This document shows, piece after piece, positions 1 to 11,685 of a stretch of DNA of 64,000 bases (positions are counted from its first letter, which is position 1; each line of letters opens with the position of its first letter). The position numbers and the translations under genes were made by a program. This DNA comes from Brienomyrus brachyistius. Taxonomy: Eukaryota > Chordata > Actinopteri > Osteoglossiformes > Mormyridae. The stretch is from assembly GCF_023856365.1 (NCBI RefSeq), contig NW_026042412.1, forward strand, positions 1 to 64,000, in the 5' to 3' direction. The notes beneath the pieces were generated by a model that ran no database searches, was not told the DNA's origin, and saw nothing but the letters and a program-made list of their open reading frames with translations.

Positions 1-262
1 AGCCAATCAGATTGTCCGTCGCCTATCTGAACCAATTTTTTGTGTTTGTGAAAACGGGTCTTTAATCGGGGAAACGGAGCGGGTAGAGCAGGACGGAACG
101 CAGGCATTGACAAACTACAATGACGGACAGGGCAAACAGGTAAGACCAGGACTTAAAATAGGTCATGACTAATCAAAGTAATCGGGCAAAGCAGGAGACG
201 ATCAGGGAAGCACACGTGGGTAATCAGGGGGCGTGGCACACACGAGGAGCGGACAAGCCGGG
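1..262 (-). mobile_element. LTR-like interspersed repeat, copy 1 (truncated by window edge)
   Basis: This stretch matches, with substitutions, the repeats at 20,459-20,720, 46,566-46,842 and (opposite orientation) 55,610-55,874. Shared landmarks are 'aagcacacgtgg(g/a)taatcag' and 'ggggcgtggcacaca'. The complete copy at 46.5 kb starts TG, ends CA and has a 5-bp target duplication, which suggests an LTR. The block at 262-1,300 would then be its internal region. The family is not one I can name. Confidence 0.5.
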
Positions 263-1300
263 CATATATGTATATCTATATAAAACCTCATTAATGAGGG
301 ACAGGGAACAGAACGGACAGACAGAACTGGCACAGGGGAAGGAGCCAGGACAAGACTTGACATAAGACAGGAAAGGCAGAGAAACAGATCAGAAAGGGGG
401 ACACGGAGGGAACAGGCAGGACAAAAGGACCGGGAGTGAACGAAGGGAACATCGGGGAAAGAGGAGCAGAAGCCAGAGGGACGAGGGACAAAGAGAGGAG
501 GGACAGAGACAGGAGGAACAAAGCGAGGGGGAGCAGAGGCAGGAGGGACAAAGACGGGAGGCCAGGGAGAGAAGGAGGGGGAACCAAGAGGAGCCCGAGG
601 GAGACCCAGCGGGCGACGGGAGGCAGCCGGAAGGGCTGCAGGCGGCCGGGAGGCCGGAGCCGGAGGGGCCGAGGAGATGGGGTGAGGGACAGACGCAGGG
701 ACGAAGGAGGGAGTCGGAGGGGAGACCAGGGAAGGGGACGAAGGAGCTGGAAGGGACCCTGGCGAGGGCAAGGAGAGAGGGGGAGCCGCAGCAGACGGCG
801 ACGTCCTCCGACACGCCAGAGCGGGAGGACCAGCAGGCGAATGAGGAGCCGCCGTCGGGGGGCCCGCAGGCAACCGATAAGACGCCGGTAGGAGGGACCG
901 AGGCAGGGCGACGAGGCCGCGGAGGGGGACCCGCAGACGACAGCCGACCCGGAGGGCCAGGACCCGCAGGCGCCGACCAAGCCCTAGCGCCGGCGAGGGG
1001 AGGGCGAGCCAGGGGGCTGGGCGGGTGGGACCCCAGCCGTGCGTCTGTGTCCTCTCCCCTTATGGGACACAGACATAAGGACCCGTGGCCGGGGTCGGGC
1101 TCGTCGGGGTGAGGGTACCAGAGTCACAGGGGGAGAAGGGACTGGAGTGGGGCCAGGGACTGGAGCTGCAGGCTGCAGAGGGGGCGCCTGCCCGGGAGCT
1201 GCAGGCAGGGAAAGCGCCTCGGACGTGGGCGCGGTAGCTGCAGGCAGCGGAGACGGCTGCTCGGGGCTCTGGGGCCGCAGGGGGCACTTATTTTATTATA
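262..1300. repeat. Purine-rich then GC-rich block, internal part of the LTR-like element
   Basis: From about 300 to 970 the plus strand is strongly purine-biased (runs of GGGA, GGAG, GACAGG); from 970 to 1,300 it is GC-rich. Minus-strand frames are therefore long and proline-rich. One of them ends in the same residues (VCATPPDYPRVLP) as the minus-strand frame at 20,652-20,972, so both loci carry the same element. The word 'ggctctggggccgcaggggg' also occurs in both. I see no domain and treat the open frames as a result of composition. Confidence 0.5.
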
Positions 1301-1351
1301 TAAAATAAGTGTCACACAACCGGGGTGACATGCCTTGCCTGCTTGTGGGAT

Positions 1352-1775
1352 GAGGAAGACTCAGGGACTGGAAATGGGATTAAAACTGAAGATGTGCTCA
1401 TTCCTTTGTGTATTTACAAATTTTCCTTCCGTCAGACATGAGGAGTTTGCTGCTATATTTGGCACTAATAGAGATTCTGATGCTGCTATTTTTATTGTCT
1501 ATTAGTTTGTTATTATTTACAAGTTCTGTTGTGTTTTTGCATTTTTCTCTTCTGGTTAATTAACTGCTGTCTGATTGCTGTGAAGTATGAGTGTGGTGAG
1601 TAAGACTCAGGGACTGGAAGTGGGATTACAACTGAAGATAACATGCTTATTCCTTTTTGTATTGTTTACAAATTTCCTTCCGTCAAACATGAGGAGTTTG
1701 CTGCTATATTGTGCACTAACAGAGATTCTGATGCTGCTATTTTTATTGTTTATAAATGTGTTATTGTTTCCAAGT
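1352..1775. repeat. Two diverged tandem copies, offset 245 bp
   Basis: The stretch beginning with 'gactcagggactgga' at about 1,358 recurs at about 1,603. Both copies contain 'catgaggagtttgctgctatat' (with small differences), 'gagattctgatgctgctat' and a T-rich tail. Neither copy carries a convincing coding frame. Confidence 0.6.
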
Positions 1776-1844
1776 TGAGTATTCAATAAATGCTAAATTG
1801 AGAAATTTTGTGTATCGTTTGTTATTATTAGTGTGATATTTTAC

Positions 1845-1980
1845 CATGCAAATAGAGGGGGAAAACGTCCAATTATCGGCCAAAAAAAATCAGCAGCATA
1901 TATCGGCCATCGCCTGACCCTGACTCCTAAATATCGGCATCGGCTATTGAAAAACCCATATCGGTCGACCTCTAGTAACA
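1845..1980. mobile_element. Probable end of a hAT-type MITE
   Basis: The stretch contains repeated 'tatcggc' words and ends with 'atcggtcgacctctagta', which resembles termini of non-autonomous hAT elements common in fish. I found no matching second terminus or target duplication, so this is probably a fragment. Confidence 0.3.
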
Positions 1981-2013
1981 GTACATTCTGTCCAATTCAT
2001 CCATCGAGTTAAG

Positions 2014-2280
2014 TCACACACCCACTTGAGGGGGCACTCCGGCAGACGTGAGGATGGGGATGTTCTTTCCGCTATAACATCCACTGCAGAAGTACATCTC
2101 GCTCCTGTTCACAGGGCTTACTTCAATGATGAAGCAGGGCTGGTTGTCTGGACAAGTGAAGTTGTCCTGCTGCTGGGTCTCGGTGCCGTTTTTCCACCTA
2201 AGCTTGAAGGTGGAAATGTGTTCCAACTTGGTCCCTGGGACTGCAGCATAGCCAAACATCGCGAGCAGCGTCGGCCACAC
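2014..2280 (-). CDS. Unrecognised exon-like frame, possibly an Ig-type domain fragment
   Basis: The minus strand is open for 88 codons. Its second half reads CFIIEVSPVNRSEMYFCSG, which resembles the end of an Ig V-type domain (hydrophobic strand, then [DE]x[AM]Y[FY]C). It lacks a clear first cysteine and a clear core tryptophan context. A GTAAGC donor-like site lies inside the frame after CFIIE, so the exon could end earlier. I see no leader or neighbouring exon. It could be a chance frame. Confidence 0.25.
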   Translation of the reverse strand: MWPTLLAMFGYAAVPGTKLEHISTFKLRWKNGTETQQQDNFTCPDNQPCFIIEVSPVNRSEMYFCSGCYSGKNIPILTSAGVPPQVGV

Positions 2281-2329
2281 CCACCACCAGAACCATCACA
2301 CCGTCCTATACACATAAAGAAGAACTAAA

Positions 2330-4000
2330 ACATAGAGTGTTGTGACAATCTATGCGTTAATGTTTGGCAGCATAGGTGATTCGTTAAAATTATACCGAAG
2401 AATGGAAAATGTGATATTTAGAATATTTTTTGCCATTTAGTAGCTAATTTAAGCACTTACCCAATGCCTCAATTTGTTTTAGGTCAGTAATGTCTGAGCC
2501 AAAAGAATGAATGTATGAATTTAATACAATTCACCCACTCCCACCCACACACAAATCTGAAATTCAATTTATTAAGACACTTCTTAAACATTAGTGCATT
2601 AACAAAAAAGGAAAATCTTAAGAGATTCAGTAGGATTTTCTATGTTAGACTTAAGTTAATAGTTCAATAGTTTTTATATATTTCAGTATACCAATTTGAC
2701 TTTAATGTTGAAACAGATGCTAAAACATGGAATAATTTCATAACTAGAGAAACATGTTATTCACAAACACTAGCAAAGGTAGCTTATAGTTAAACTTACT
2801 TAAGTCAGCAAGTCAGGCTACAGTGTGTAAGAATTGTCGTAAACGATAATTTGTCTCAGTCTTACATGACAGAATAAGTAAACAGAAAATATAAAATGGC
2901 TGAAACAGCATCATTAACGCCAGCTACAGTAGAGGCGCAGAAAAGGTGTCATGACTGAAGTATTCCCAAACTTTGGAAGACCGCATGCGAGCCTTTTTTG
3001 CCGCGTGTTTCTCCAGAGGCTCCGGAGCTCCGCTGGTTGACGCAGCCAAGTTGGCTCATGTGCAGGGGGACAAGCGGCAAATTTCTTTTTTGCAGGGTGG
3101 TAGGTGATGTCTCATTAATATTTCTGAGAGAAGTGCTACATGATTGGCCAGTGCATGCCTTACAAAATGGTGCGGCACTGCATCCAAGCCTGCGGCACTC
3201 AGAGTCACAAATACAGTGGAAACCATTTGTAGTAATTACGTCTGTCTGGCTGATTTCCAACTAATTGATATTTGTATATTTATTACATGAATATAAGGTA
3301 ATATAAGGTAATAGAAGAGGTATTTAATGGTTTTCCGTCTGAGGAATTTGCAAAAAACTGCAGTGCATGATGGGTCGGATCTAAAGGCTGCCTAACGTCC
3401 TCATCTGTAGGACGACTTACATCAAGACTAGGAAGGTGCATAATGTTCATGCCTGGTTGCGTTTGTTGGTCCAGAAAGTAATTCAATTTCGCCATGTAGG
3501 TTACGTTCTTAAAAACTGCTTGGAATATAGCCCGATTATATGCTGTGGGCCTTTTAATTTCTTTGTTTACCAGGTAGGCTACCTTCTTTAAACTGCGTTT
3601 TGTTAGACTACATATTTAGGGAGGTCTTTATAAATTTATTGTAGTCTTTATAAATATGTACATAGTTTAGCCTAACCCAGCCACTTAAGGGAGCAAGCCA
3701 GCTCAACTAGGTGTCGGTCCCAAGCCCGGATTAATGGGGAGGGTTGGCGTCAAGAAATAAAGAGACTGTATCTTCACTGCATGACTGATGTCAAAATGTG
3801 TGAAATATGTGGTTGTATAAATAAATTCATTAAAGTAGGTTAATGATTCTGTGCTGTCTAAATTGTATAGAAAATTTCTACATATAGCCAAACAAATCTC
3901 CTCCTGTTTGAAAAGGCATAGAAAAAGCAATTTAGCCACTAAAACTTTACAGTTTTTGTGAGGGACAGTCGAATTCTCTCGTTAAGTTTTTTGTGATCCT
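2330..4000. other. No gene recognised
   Basis: AT-rich sequence. Short frames at 2,949-3,264 (both strands) have no recognisable domain. This lies downstream of the minus-strand chemerin-like gene and may include its 3' untranslated region, but I could not assign a polyadenylation site. Confidence 0.5.
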
Positions 4001-4014
4001 GCACCTACACTTTG

Positions 4015-4165
4015 CCGGCCCCAGGAGGATGGGCTCCCCCTTTGAGTTTGGTCCCTCCCAAGGTTTCTTCCTTCTTGGGAGTTTTTCCATGCTATCGGCG
4101 CCTATGGCTTACTCACTGGGGGCTTTGGGTGGGCATGATATAAAGCAAAGCATTTTCCCTTCCAG
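4015..4165 (+). mobile_element. 3' tail fragment of an L2-like LINE
   Basis: 'ggaggatgggctccccctt' followed by 'aaggtttcttcct' and 'ttactcactgggggc' matches the repeat at 13,082-13,285 and, reversed, the LINE end at 57,060-57,250. It lies just beyond the stop codon of the chemerin-like gene, so it may form part of that gene's 3' untranslated region. Confidence 0.5.
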
Positions 4166-4202
4166 TTTCCTCCTCTGGTCCACATTGCAGGACCATCAGC
4201 CA

Positions 4203-6196
4203 TCAGAAACAGCCCAGACAGTCTCCTTCAGCTTCTTTAGTGTCCTTGGAAGCCAAGGCAGTTTTAGATCTGAGAGGAGGTTTATCAGAAGGACACATAT
4301 TACGTCGTTTGTCCTGAAATGTAACATGGGGAGGAAAAGTTAAGCGGTTTAGTCAGATTGGAGTCGTTTATTCAGCAGTGGCAGCGCCAGTGACTTAATG
4401 CTACAGGTGCTATAGGGGAGTGAGATTATTTAGAGCGGGTGCTTTAGCTTTTCAGCTTATGTAGATGCTGTATAGAAGCACACAGCACGATAAGCTACAG
4501 CATGGATAAAATATGATAAAATATGAAATTCTAACGTCTAGCTCACAGAGCCTCTATGTGTACTTTGAAGAAAAAATACACTACAAGTATGCTATAAAAA
4601 CCGCAAAAATGTCTTACACAATATACAGATTTTACAGATAGTTAAAGAAAAAATGAAACCAATATTTTGGGGGTGCTGTGGGGGTACTATGGTCATTGGA
4701 GGAGGAGCTAGAGCCCCCCCCCCAAGCTTTTCCCTGGTGCTGCCACTGTTGTTCAGATTAAAAGTAACCTTGTCATTAATAAACAGTACTCTGATCAAAT
4801 TTTTGCATGTACAAACACAATCAAAGTTTAACCACATGTTTAGACACAATTCACACACCTGTTACATTTCCATAATGCTAAGACTCTCTACACTTACTTC
4901 ATCCACTTTCTTGTTTGGTACACAGTCAATTGATGGATGTGTAAGATTATTACCAGACCGTCTGCTGCAAACTCTACAGTTAATGAATGGCTGCAAAAAC
5001 ACACAGACACACAAAAACAGTATTTAAAGAGTGGTGGGCAATAAATACAGTGAGAGAAGGTGTAGTAAAGATATATCTAAAGATTTAAGGCAGAGCTGCT
5101 GGACTGCAGGGTTTAATGACACAGAACAATTTTAGAGGAAAGAGCTTCCAAAGCAGGGTCACCTTAAGGCTATATTATACAAAGCAAGTTCATCTAAAAG
5201 TATGAACAACAAATCCCGTTTAACTGAACACTGCTCTGTATTAAAATACTGTCCTCCGATCAAGCTAAGTGGTCCTGTAGTTCACTATTTAAAGAGGTAA
5301 ATTTAAAGGGTAATTCACACTGCGCATCTACCCTGCTCTGACCAGATTTAATTGCCCTTTCACCACAAAACACCACACTGCCATTTAAGGCTGATTTCAA
5401 CTGCCTGGTAATCCAGCCTTTAAGCCTGTAAACCTACTAAAATTTGAGAATAAGGTGATGGAACTGGCTGTTTGAGGCCACCTATCTATTTGTTACTTTA
5501 TTGTTGGCTAACTTTCCTCCGCAGGGCATCAAAAAAGTTAACATGAACCTAAATTAATTTGCTAACTGATATGTCCAATGCTCACAGTCACAGTGACTCT
5601 TTACTTACCCTCTTGTCCATGAAAATACAGTCAGCCCGATGGTCTGTTGCAGTTGACTTTGGACATTTTGTTGCTCTCAAGAGAATCTCAATGTCAATGT
5701 ATTCACTGCTGATCTAAATCACATAAACACGTTATATACAAAATTGCCTACAACTGTTTTTAAAGGCAATATAACAAACAATAATCACCCAAAAAATGGC
5801 AAACTGTCACAGACTTGACTGCAGCAGATTCAGAGAGAAACTGTGAGAAGGTAAAATTGACCAGGGCTGAGATATACAACCATCACTTTCATTGTGAAGA
5901 GACATTAAGCATCATATGCATTGAAATTAAAACATCAAAATCAATGTGATTCTCATTAGTTCAGCTTGCAGATGATGAAAGTTTCACACTTTTGTAAACA
6001 CTTTCTCAGCAGTTACCTTCGGACGGCCCTGGATGTTATAGAAATTCATGTGCTGACGGGTTCCTTGATGAGCATTTTCGACTGCGAGTTTAATGGCCGT
6101 CTTGTAGAGTGCAGGGAGACTGTGGTAATCTTGCTGGGCCTCTGTGGAGATAAGCAGAGCTCCATAAGCCAAAACCAGAACCAGCAGGCGGGTCAT
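4203..6196 (-). CDS. Chemerin-like (RARRES2-like) secreted cystatin-fold protein, 4 coding exons
   Basis: Four minus-strand coding exons join in phase 0: 6196-6017, 5713-5609, 4990-4898 and 4313-4203 (stop at 4205-4203). All three introns have GT donors (GTAACT, GTAAGT, GTAAGT) and AG acceptors. The product would be about 162 residues, close to chemerin's usual 163. It starts with a signal peptide (MTRLLVLVLAYGALLISTEA) and then a helix typical of the cystatin/cathelicidin fold (LPALYKTAIKLAVENAH). Six cysteines follow in chemerin order: TKC...ADC, then NCRVC (CxxC), then IDC and NMC. Two further cysteines lie near the end. Chemerin is a secreted chemoattractant cleaved at its C-terminus and sensed by CMKLR1-type receptors. 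The tail here is lysine-rich and lacks a recognisable chemerin C-terminal peptide, so the receptor-active end may differ or another exon may exist. A cathelicidin- or cystatin-like relative is the main alternative. Confidence 0.7.
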
Positions 6197-6334
6197 CTTC
6201 CTCTCAGCTTTGAAGGGAGAAGCAGGACTGAGGACACTGATCTGTGGTCCCCTTATCCAGCACGTCCAGGGGCGTGTCCTTCACCCGAAACAAACAGACC
6301 TTTGAACAACATTGGAAAACTCTTCAGGATGAAT

Positions 6335-6590
6335 CGAGGCAGGTGGTCAAGTGGGTTTATTGTTATTTCAGCAATATACACAGTACACAGTGAAAGGAAA
6401 CATTGTTCCTCCTGGACCACGGTGCAAGACAAAGAAGAAAAACAGAAACAACACAAGATGACACAAGTGCGGGCAAGATAGAACTATACAGAGTGAAAGG
6501 AGCACAAACAGAGGGAGAAAGTGCAAGATAAACACAAGAGCAACAATACAATACTACAGGACAAGACAGCGCAGTCAAGAACACAGAGTG
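6335..6590 (-). mobile_element. 3' untranslated tail of a Rex-type LINE
   Basis: On the minus strand the sequence runs 'gaggaacaatgtttcc', 'ttcactgtgtactgtgtata' and 'caataaacccactt', an arrangement typical of the 3' end of fish non-LTR elements. It carries no protein domain. It lies directly upstream of the chemerin-like gene's first exon. Confidence 0.35.
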
Positions 6591-6900
6591 CAGCCAGAGC
6601 TAACCTGAATAGGGGCATCAAGGTTGCCAGGCAGGCAGAGAAACAGAAAATAGAGGTCTACTTCACATACAACAACCCACAGTGGGTGTGGCAGGGAATA
6701 CAACACATTACAAACTTCAAAGGCAACAACACCGTCACTGTTAACAGCAACGCCCTTTTAGCAAAGGAGCTAAACAGCTTCTTTGCTCGTCTGGAGGAAC
6801 ACAGAGCAGACATAGCCACACTGCCCCCTCCCCCAATCTCCAGCACTCACAGACTCCCTCTGCAGGAACACCACGCGAGAAGGCACATTGCATCTCTAGG
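6590..6900 (+). mobile_element. LINE fragment, region N-terminal to reverse transcriptase
   Basis: The frame contains VWQGIQHITNFKG and LAKELNSFFARLEEH, the linker and N-terminal region of fish Rex/Jockey-type LINE polymerases (WQGIQ..TNYK and LNxFxARFE-like motifs). The catalytic core is missing: a different LINE family follows from 6,926. Confidence 0.5.
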
Positions 6901-6925
6901 TGTGTGGAGTTTAAGACAAGGCAAG

Positions 6926-7450
6926 TGATGCTACGATAATATAATTCCTTGGTAAGACCCCACCTAGAATATTGTGTGCGGGTTTGGTTACCATACCTTA
7001 AGAAGGACATTGCTGCCTTGGAAAAGGGTTTGCAACGTTAGGGCAACGAGAATGATTCCTGGTCTTAGAGGAATGTCTAATGAGGAGAGGTTAGCTGAGC
7101 TGAATCTGTTTAGCCTCGAGCAAAGGAGACTAAGGGGGGACATAATCCAGGTGTTTAAGATTCTAAACAGGTCTGGATGCTGTTCAGCCAAATGGCTATT
7201 TCAATGTTAGTTTAAATACCAGAACTCGTGGCCATAAGTGGAAATTAGCTGGAGAACATTTTAAAACGAATTTGATGAAGCATTTCTGTACACAGCGTGT
7301 AGTTAGAGTATGGAATAGTCTTCCTGTTATTGTAACACAAGCTAAAACCCTGGGTTCTTTTAAATCAGAGCTAGATAAGATTTTTGAGCTATTAGCTAAG
7401 TTCTCCTCAAAGGAGCTTGATGGGCCGAATGGCCTCCTCTCATTTGTAAA
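6926..7450 (+). mobile_element. LINE-A (Jockey superfamily, CR1/L2-like) C-terminal fragment
   Basis: Broken frames match the C-terminal polymerase region seen intact at 18,987-19,847: the EYCVxVW region, MIPGLRGMSNEERLAELNLF, SLEQRRLRGD and the tail TQRVVRVWNSLP. At least one frameshift lies near 7,030-7,040 and another near 7,195. The 3' end includes the family signature 'gatgggccgaatggcctcct'. Confidence 0.7.
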
Positions 7451-9690
7451 TCTCTTTGGTTCTTATGAGTCAGCTTACAGAGATGAGGTCCAGAAACTGA
7501 TAGGTTGGAGTTCAGCAAACAATTGGCACTAAACAGCACAAAGACAAAGGAATCACTGACTTCAGGAAGGATGGAGGCGACACTGGCCTGCCTAGATGGA
7601 TGGATGGATGTTTTTATTGACATTGTAAGTACAATGAGATTTAGTTTGGAACGCGCCAGCAGCTACACAGGTATATTTACAATTATATAGATTGTGAGGC
7701 ATAAAATAAGGTGGTGTGAGTAATATAACATAACGACATAATATAAGTAATCATTAATTAATCATTACAGATGGTATGAGGTGTGAACCGCTAGGCTGCT
7801 ATGGCAATGTTTGGTATCAAACCGATGGAAAATCACTCCAGTTTCCAAATCTGGTCAGTGGGTTACCACGAAAGTGAATATATCAAAAGTTACACCAGCC
7901 TAACGAAAATCATCAACTACAAGGGAAATCACTCTGGTCCATAAATCTCAAAAGGACCTGATACAGACCCCCTTCCGAAAGCCCGCCAAATGGGATGGTC
8001 AGCCATTGGTCCAGGAGTCGAATTCCTGGTCACTCCTATTCACGAACTTTACACTATAAAACCTGGCACCTCAGAACAAAGCCAGGAGAGGAGAAACAGA
8101 AGGGAGGAGAAAACAAAAGACCATCAGCACGAAGAGAGGCAGAGAACATCAGCCCAAGAGAAGAGAAGCCCACAAGAAGCCCTCCTGAAGCCTATCAGTG
8201 AAGACCCAGCTGGACAGAGAACTGCAACCAAGCCCAAGCTTCACCAGGAGAGGGAATCAGAGGGGCTCCACTCCAACAACCGCTGCAAACACCGCGCCTC
8301 CCTGAGTGCCATCACCATCAGCTCATCAGCCTCCGCAACCAACTGCCAAGACCCCCCCCCCCCACTCTGCAACCAAGTAAACAAACTTCCTTTCATTTAT
8401 AACAACCTAAACTCCTATTCACCTGCTATATTACTTTAGGACAGTATTTCCACAAATTGCTTGCTTTGCAGAACAGTATTTTCCCTTTTAAGGTTACTCA
8501 TTTTAAATCTGGTCATTGCATTTTCATGATTACATTGTTTGTGTCCACTCCGTTATTTCGTGTTTATTGTTTTGTTAGGTGTAATGTCTGTCTTATGTTA
8601 GTTATAGGAATAAATGCATGTCTTTTACACAACTTCAGCCTCCGTTCATTGAGTGCTCACAAGAATCCCTGCCTGTGCGATCTACGCTCTGAAACCTCAA
8701 ATTCGCCTGAAATATCGCGAGACTCTCTCTCATTGGCCGTGAGGGGAGCTTCGCTACCGATCGTTTACATTACCTGGTGACGCAGCTCGTTGGACAAGCC
8801 TTCTATTCTAACCCAGGTTATTACGTGATACTGGTTATTAATGAGTTCCATTTAAGTCACACATTAACAGACTCACGGTGTTTCGCAAATTGAGTTTGAG
8901 CCGACCATTCAGCATAAAAAATTGGTTTAATAATCACAAGGCACAAGGTTTTAAACTTATTCTGAGCACACAATTTAAACTTTTTATGACCGCGAACGTG
9001 CAGTGAAGAAGCGCTACTGTGAACTGGTTGCAAAAGTCGCACTCATGGCAATCTGAAGGCATTTAAGCGGGATCATATGGGGCTTATTATAGTTATTTTT
9101 ATTTCTATTATTAGTAGTTATATTATTTTGTTTTATTTTCGGTGATTTCATTGTAGTTCTTTCGTATTAAACTGCAGTAAACTTTAACCCTATGTCTGAC
9201 GAGATTCTCAGATGTAGCGCTTTGTTTCCAGGTTCAATTCGGACGAGTGTCTCCGTTTCTATATATCCTGGGAGAGATCTCTCTATTAGCGAACGGGAAT
9301 ACTTGTTATGAGGTTTCTAACCTAAATTATGTTGCGCTTGGACATAAGACCGATAGCTTAGTTACCTATCAGGATCATACTCGTATGTGTGTGCCTGCTT
9401 AGACAAAGCAAGTTTAACACAACTTTGCGCTGTGAGCCAAGTGTGTGTCATTTAGAAATTGGGAGTCTCCTGTGCTTGAGACCCACCGTGGTTAAGCACC
9501 ATTTGCGACGAGATATAGTGCACTCACAATTTAAATCTGTCGCCGTAACGCGTGCGCCGTCTCGCTTCAGTAATTGTTTTAAGGGGTTTTATACTGTGCA
9601 AGGCACAGAAGAAGGCCACAAGCAGCATGCGCATGCATTAAATGTGTGTGTCACTCATCTAGCGTCGGCAACCGCCTAGCTATATCTTTG
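7450..9690. other. No gene recognised; unclassified repetitive DNA
   Basis: Frames here (for example 7,990-8,439 and 9,389-9,679) have no recognisable domain. The piece at 8,508-8,605, ending in an AATAAA-like signal near 8,610, recurs at 11,679-11,770, so part of this block is a dispersed element. 7,597-7,620 is a short GGAT run. Confidence 0.4.
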
Positions 9691-9694
9691 GTTA

Positions 9695-10773
9695 CCTCTA
9701 GTGGTCAGGCATAGAACTACCACTCCATTTCGAAATTGCGCCTCTAGTGGCCAGGCATAGAACTACCACTCAATTTCGATATTGCGCCTCTAGTGGCCAG
9801 GCATAGAACTACCACTCCATTTTGATTTTGCGCCCCCGGTGGTCAGGCATAGAACTACCACTCCATTTCGATATTGCGCCCCCGGTGGTCAGGCAATAGA
9901 ACTACCACTCCAGTTCGAAATTGCGCCTCTAGTGGTCAGGCATATAACTACCACTCCATTTCGAAATCGCGCCTCTAGTGGTCAGGCATAGAACTACCAC
10001 TCCATTTCGAAATTGGGCTTCTAGTGGTCAGGCATAGAACTACCACTCAATTTTGAAAATTGCGCTTCTAGTGGCAAGCCATAGAAGTACTACTCCATTT
10101 CGAAATCGCGCCTCTAGTGGTCAGGCATAGAACTACCACTCCATTTCGATATTGCGCCCCGGTGGTCAGGCATAGAAACTACACTCCATTTCGAAATTGC
10201 GCTTCTAGTGGTCAGGCATAGAACTACCACTCAATTTTGAAATTGCGCTTCTAGTGACAAGCCATAGAACTACTACTCCATTTCGAAATCGCGCCTCTAG
10301 TGGTCAGGCATAGAACTACTATTCCATTTCGTAATCGTGCCTCTAGTGGTCAGGCATAGAACTACCACTCCATTTCGAAATTGCGCTCCCGGTGGTCAGG
10401 CATAGAACTACCACTCCATTTCGATATTGCGCCCCCGGTGGTCAGGCATAGAAGTACCACTCCATTTCGATATTGCGCCCCCGGGTGGTCAGGCATAGAA
10501 CTACCACTCCAGTTCGAAATTGCGCCTCCAGTGGTCAGGCATAGAACTACCACTCCATTTCAAATCGCGCCTCCATTGGTCAGGCATAGAACTACAACTC
10601 CATTTCGATATTGCGCCCCCAGTGGTCAGGCATAGAACTACCACTCCATTTCGAAATTGCGCTTCTAGTGGTCAGGCATAGAACTACCACTCAATTTTGA
10701 AATTGCGCTTCTAGTGGCAAGCCATAGCAGTGCCACTCCATTGAAATTGCACCTCTAGTGGTCCGCCATAGTA
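9695..10773. repeat. 46-bp tandem satellite, about 23.5 units, each with an internal hairpin
   Basis: The unit is about 46 bp: cctctagtggtcaggcatag, then aactaccactccatttcgaa, then attgcg. I count 23 full or near-full units and a partial one. Unit subtypes differ at the start (cctcta, cttcta, cccccgg) and in the tail (aattgcg, aatcgcg, atattgcg). AGTGGT and ACCACT in each unit form a 6-bp inverted repeat around a 13-nt loop. The unit length is not a multiple of three, so the open frames across the array are incidental. Confidence 0.95.
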
Positions 10774-11560
10774 GGTTAACAACATCTGAGTTGGGTCTCT
10801 GGTGGTCAACTGCGGTGATACAACACGCATAATTGGACACACAGGTTCTTGCCTGAAAGTAGGAATCAACTTCACGGACTAAATCAGTTTGATCACAATA
10901 CATTAACATCCAATTAGGTTATTGTTGCATAACTAATTGATGTTTACAATTGAATAAGAAACACAATTCATTTGGTTTGATTCCCGTTTTAACCTTTTTG
11001 ATTTATTTTAGGTTTTATTTCACCTTATGCTTTCATTCATTCCCTCTCCCCCCAACAAGGGGACTTGCATAGAAGTTCAACCACTATTAACAACAGTAAA
11101 CAGTTACGTACACAATCCCATCAGGAAGTCGTTTGGATGTGATCAGTTGAGCCCTTCGGGTGCTGGGTGCTTACCATTCGCTCTCTGTTGGTTGAGCTTG
11201 TCTGTGGCTCTGCTGTCACTGCTTGTGATCGTACAGTTTGTCAGAACCGAAGGGGAGTTCTCAGCAATTGGATGCCCAAAAGCGTGTCAGGCCCCGGCTA
11301 CACCCACTGACTCATTACGGGCAAGGCTGACAGGTACCTCAGGCGGTCATTACAACTTTTGAGCAGGACTTCGTTTAGGGTGAGTTCTGAGAACGGCCCT
11401 AGCTTGGACTCTCACTAGGGTGGGTGATACCTGAAGGCAATTTTGCCAGCCGATAAGCTGAGCTCCACCTGGGTTGTCTCAGTTGTGCATACAGAAATAC
11501 GCCCTTCCAAGTTAACATTGCTGGGGATCGGGGGAGTGGAAGCCGGACTCAGGCTTGCTT
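10774..11560. other. Unrecognised sequence next to the satellite
   Basis: A plus-strand frame at 11,027-11,362 includes one strongly hydrophobic stretch (LPFALCWLSLSVALLSLLVI), compatible with a membrane segment. There is no homology I recognise, no splice context and no clear start signal. It could be a retroelement env or internal fragment, or chance. Confidence 0.3.
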
Positions 11561-11685
11561 GGCTGGGAGAATGATTCCTGGTCTTAGAGGAATGTTTAAT
11601 GAGGAGAGGTTAGCTGAGCTGAATCTGTTTAGCCTCGAGCAAAGGAGACTAAGGGGGGGACATAATCCAGGTGTTAAATCTGGTC
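11560..11685 (+). mobile_element. LINE-A short fragment
   Basis: MIPGLRGMFNEERLAELNLF is shared with the LINE-A copies at 7.0, 19.2 and 56.8 kb. It stops abruptly at about 11,680, where another dispersed repeat begins. Confidence 0.6.

Noticed and set aside
202..980. Long minus-strand proline/serine-rich frames (223 and 229 codons)
   Set aside because: Three overlapping frames are open at once because the plus strand is purine-rich; there is no domain, and part of the frame lies in a dispersed repeat.
2949..3264. Overlapping frames of 103 and 88 codons on opposite strands
   Set aside because: No domain, signal peptide or splice context; the cysteine content has no recognisable spacing.
10362..10635. 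Coding frames across the satellite on both strands
   Set aside because: The unit is 46 bp, so the frame shifts each unit; openness is incidental.
9695..10773. CRISPR-like array
   Set aside because: Units are contiguous and alike, with no unique spacers, in a vertebrate context; it is a satellite.
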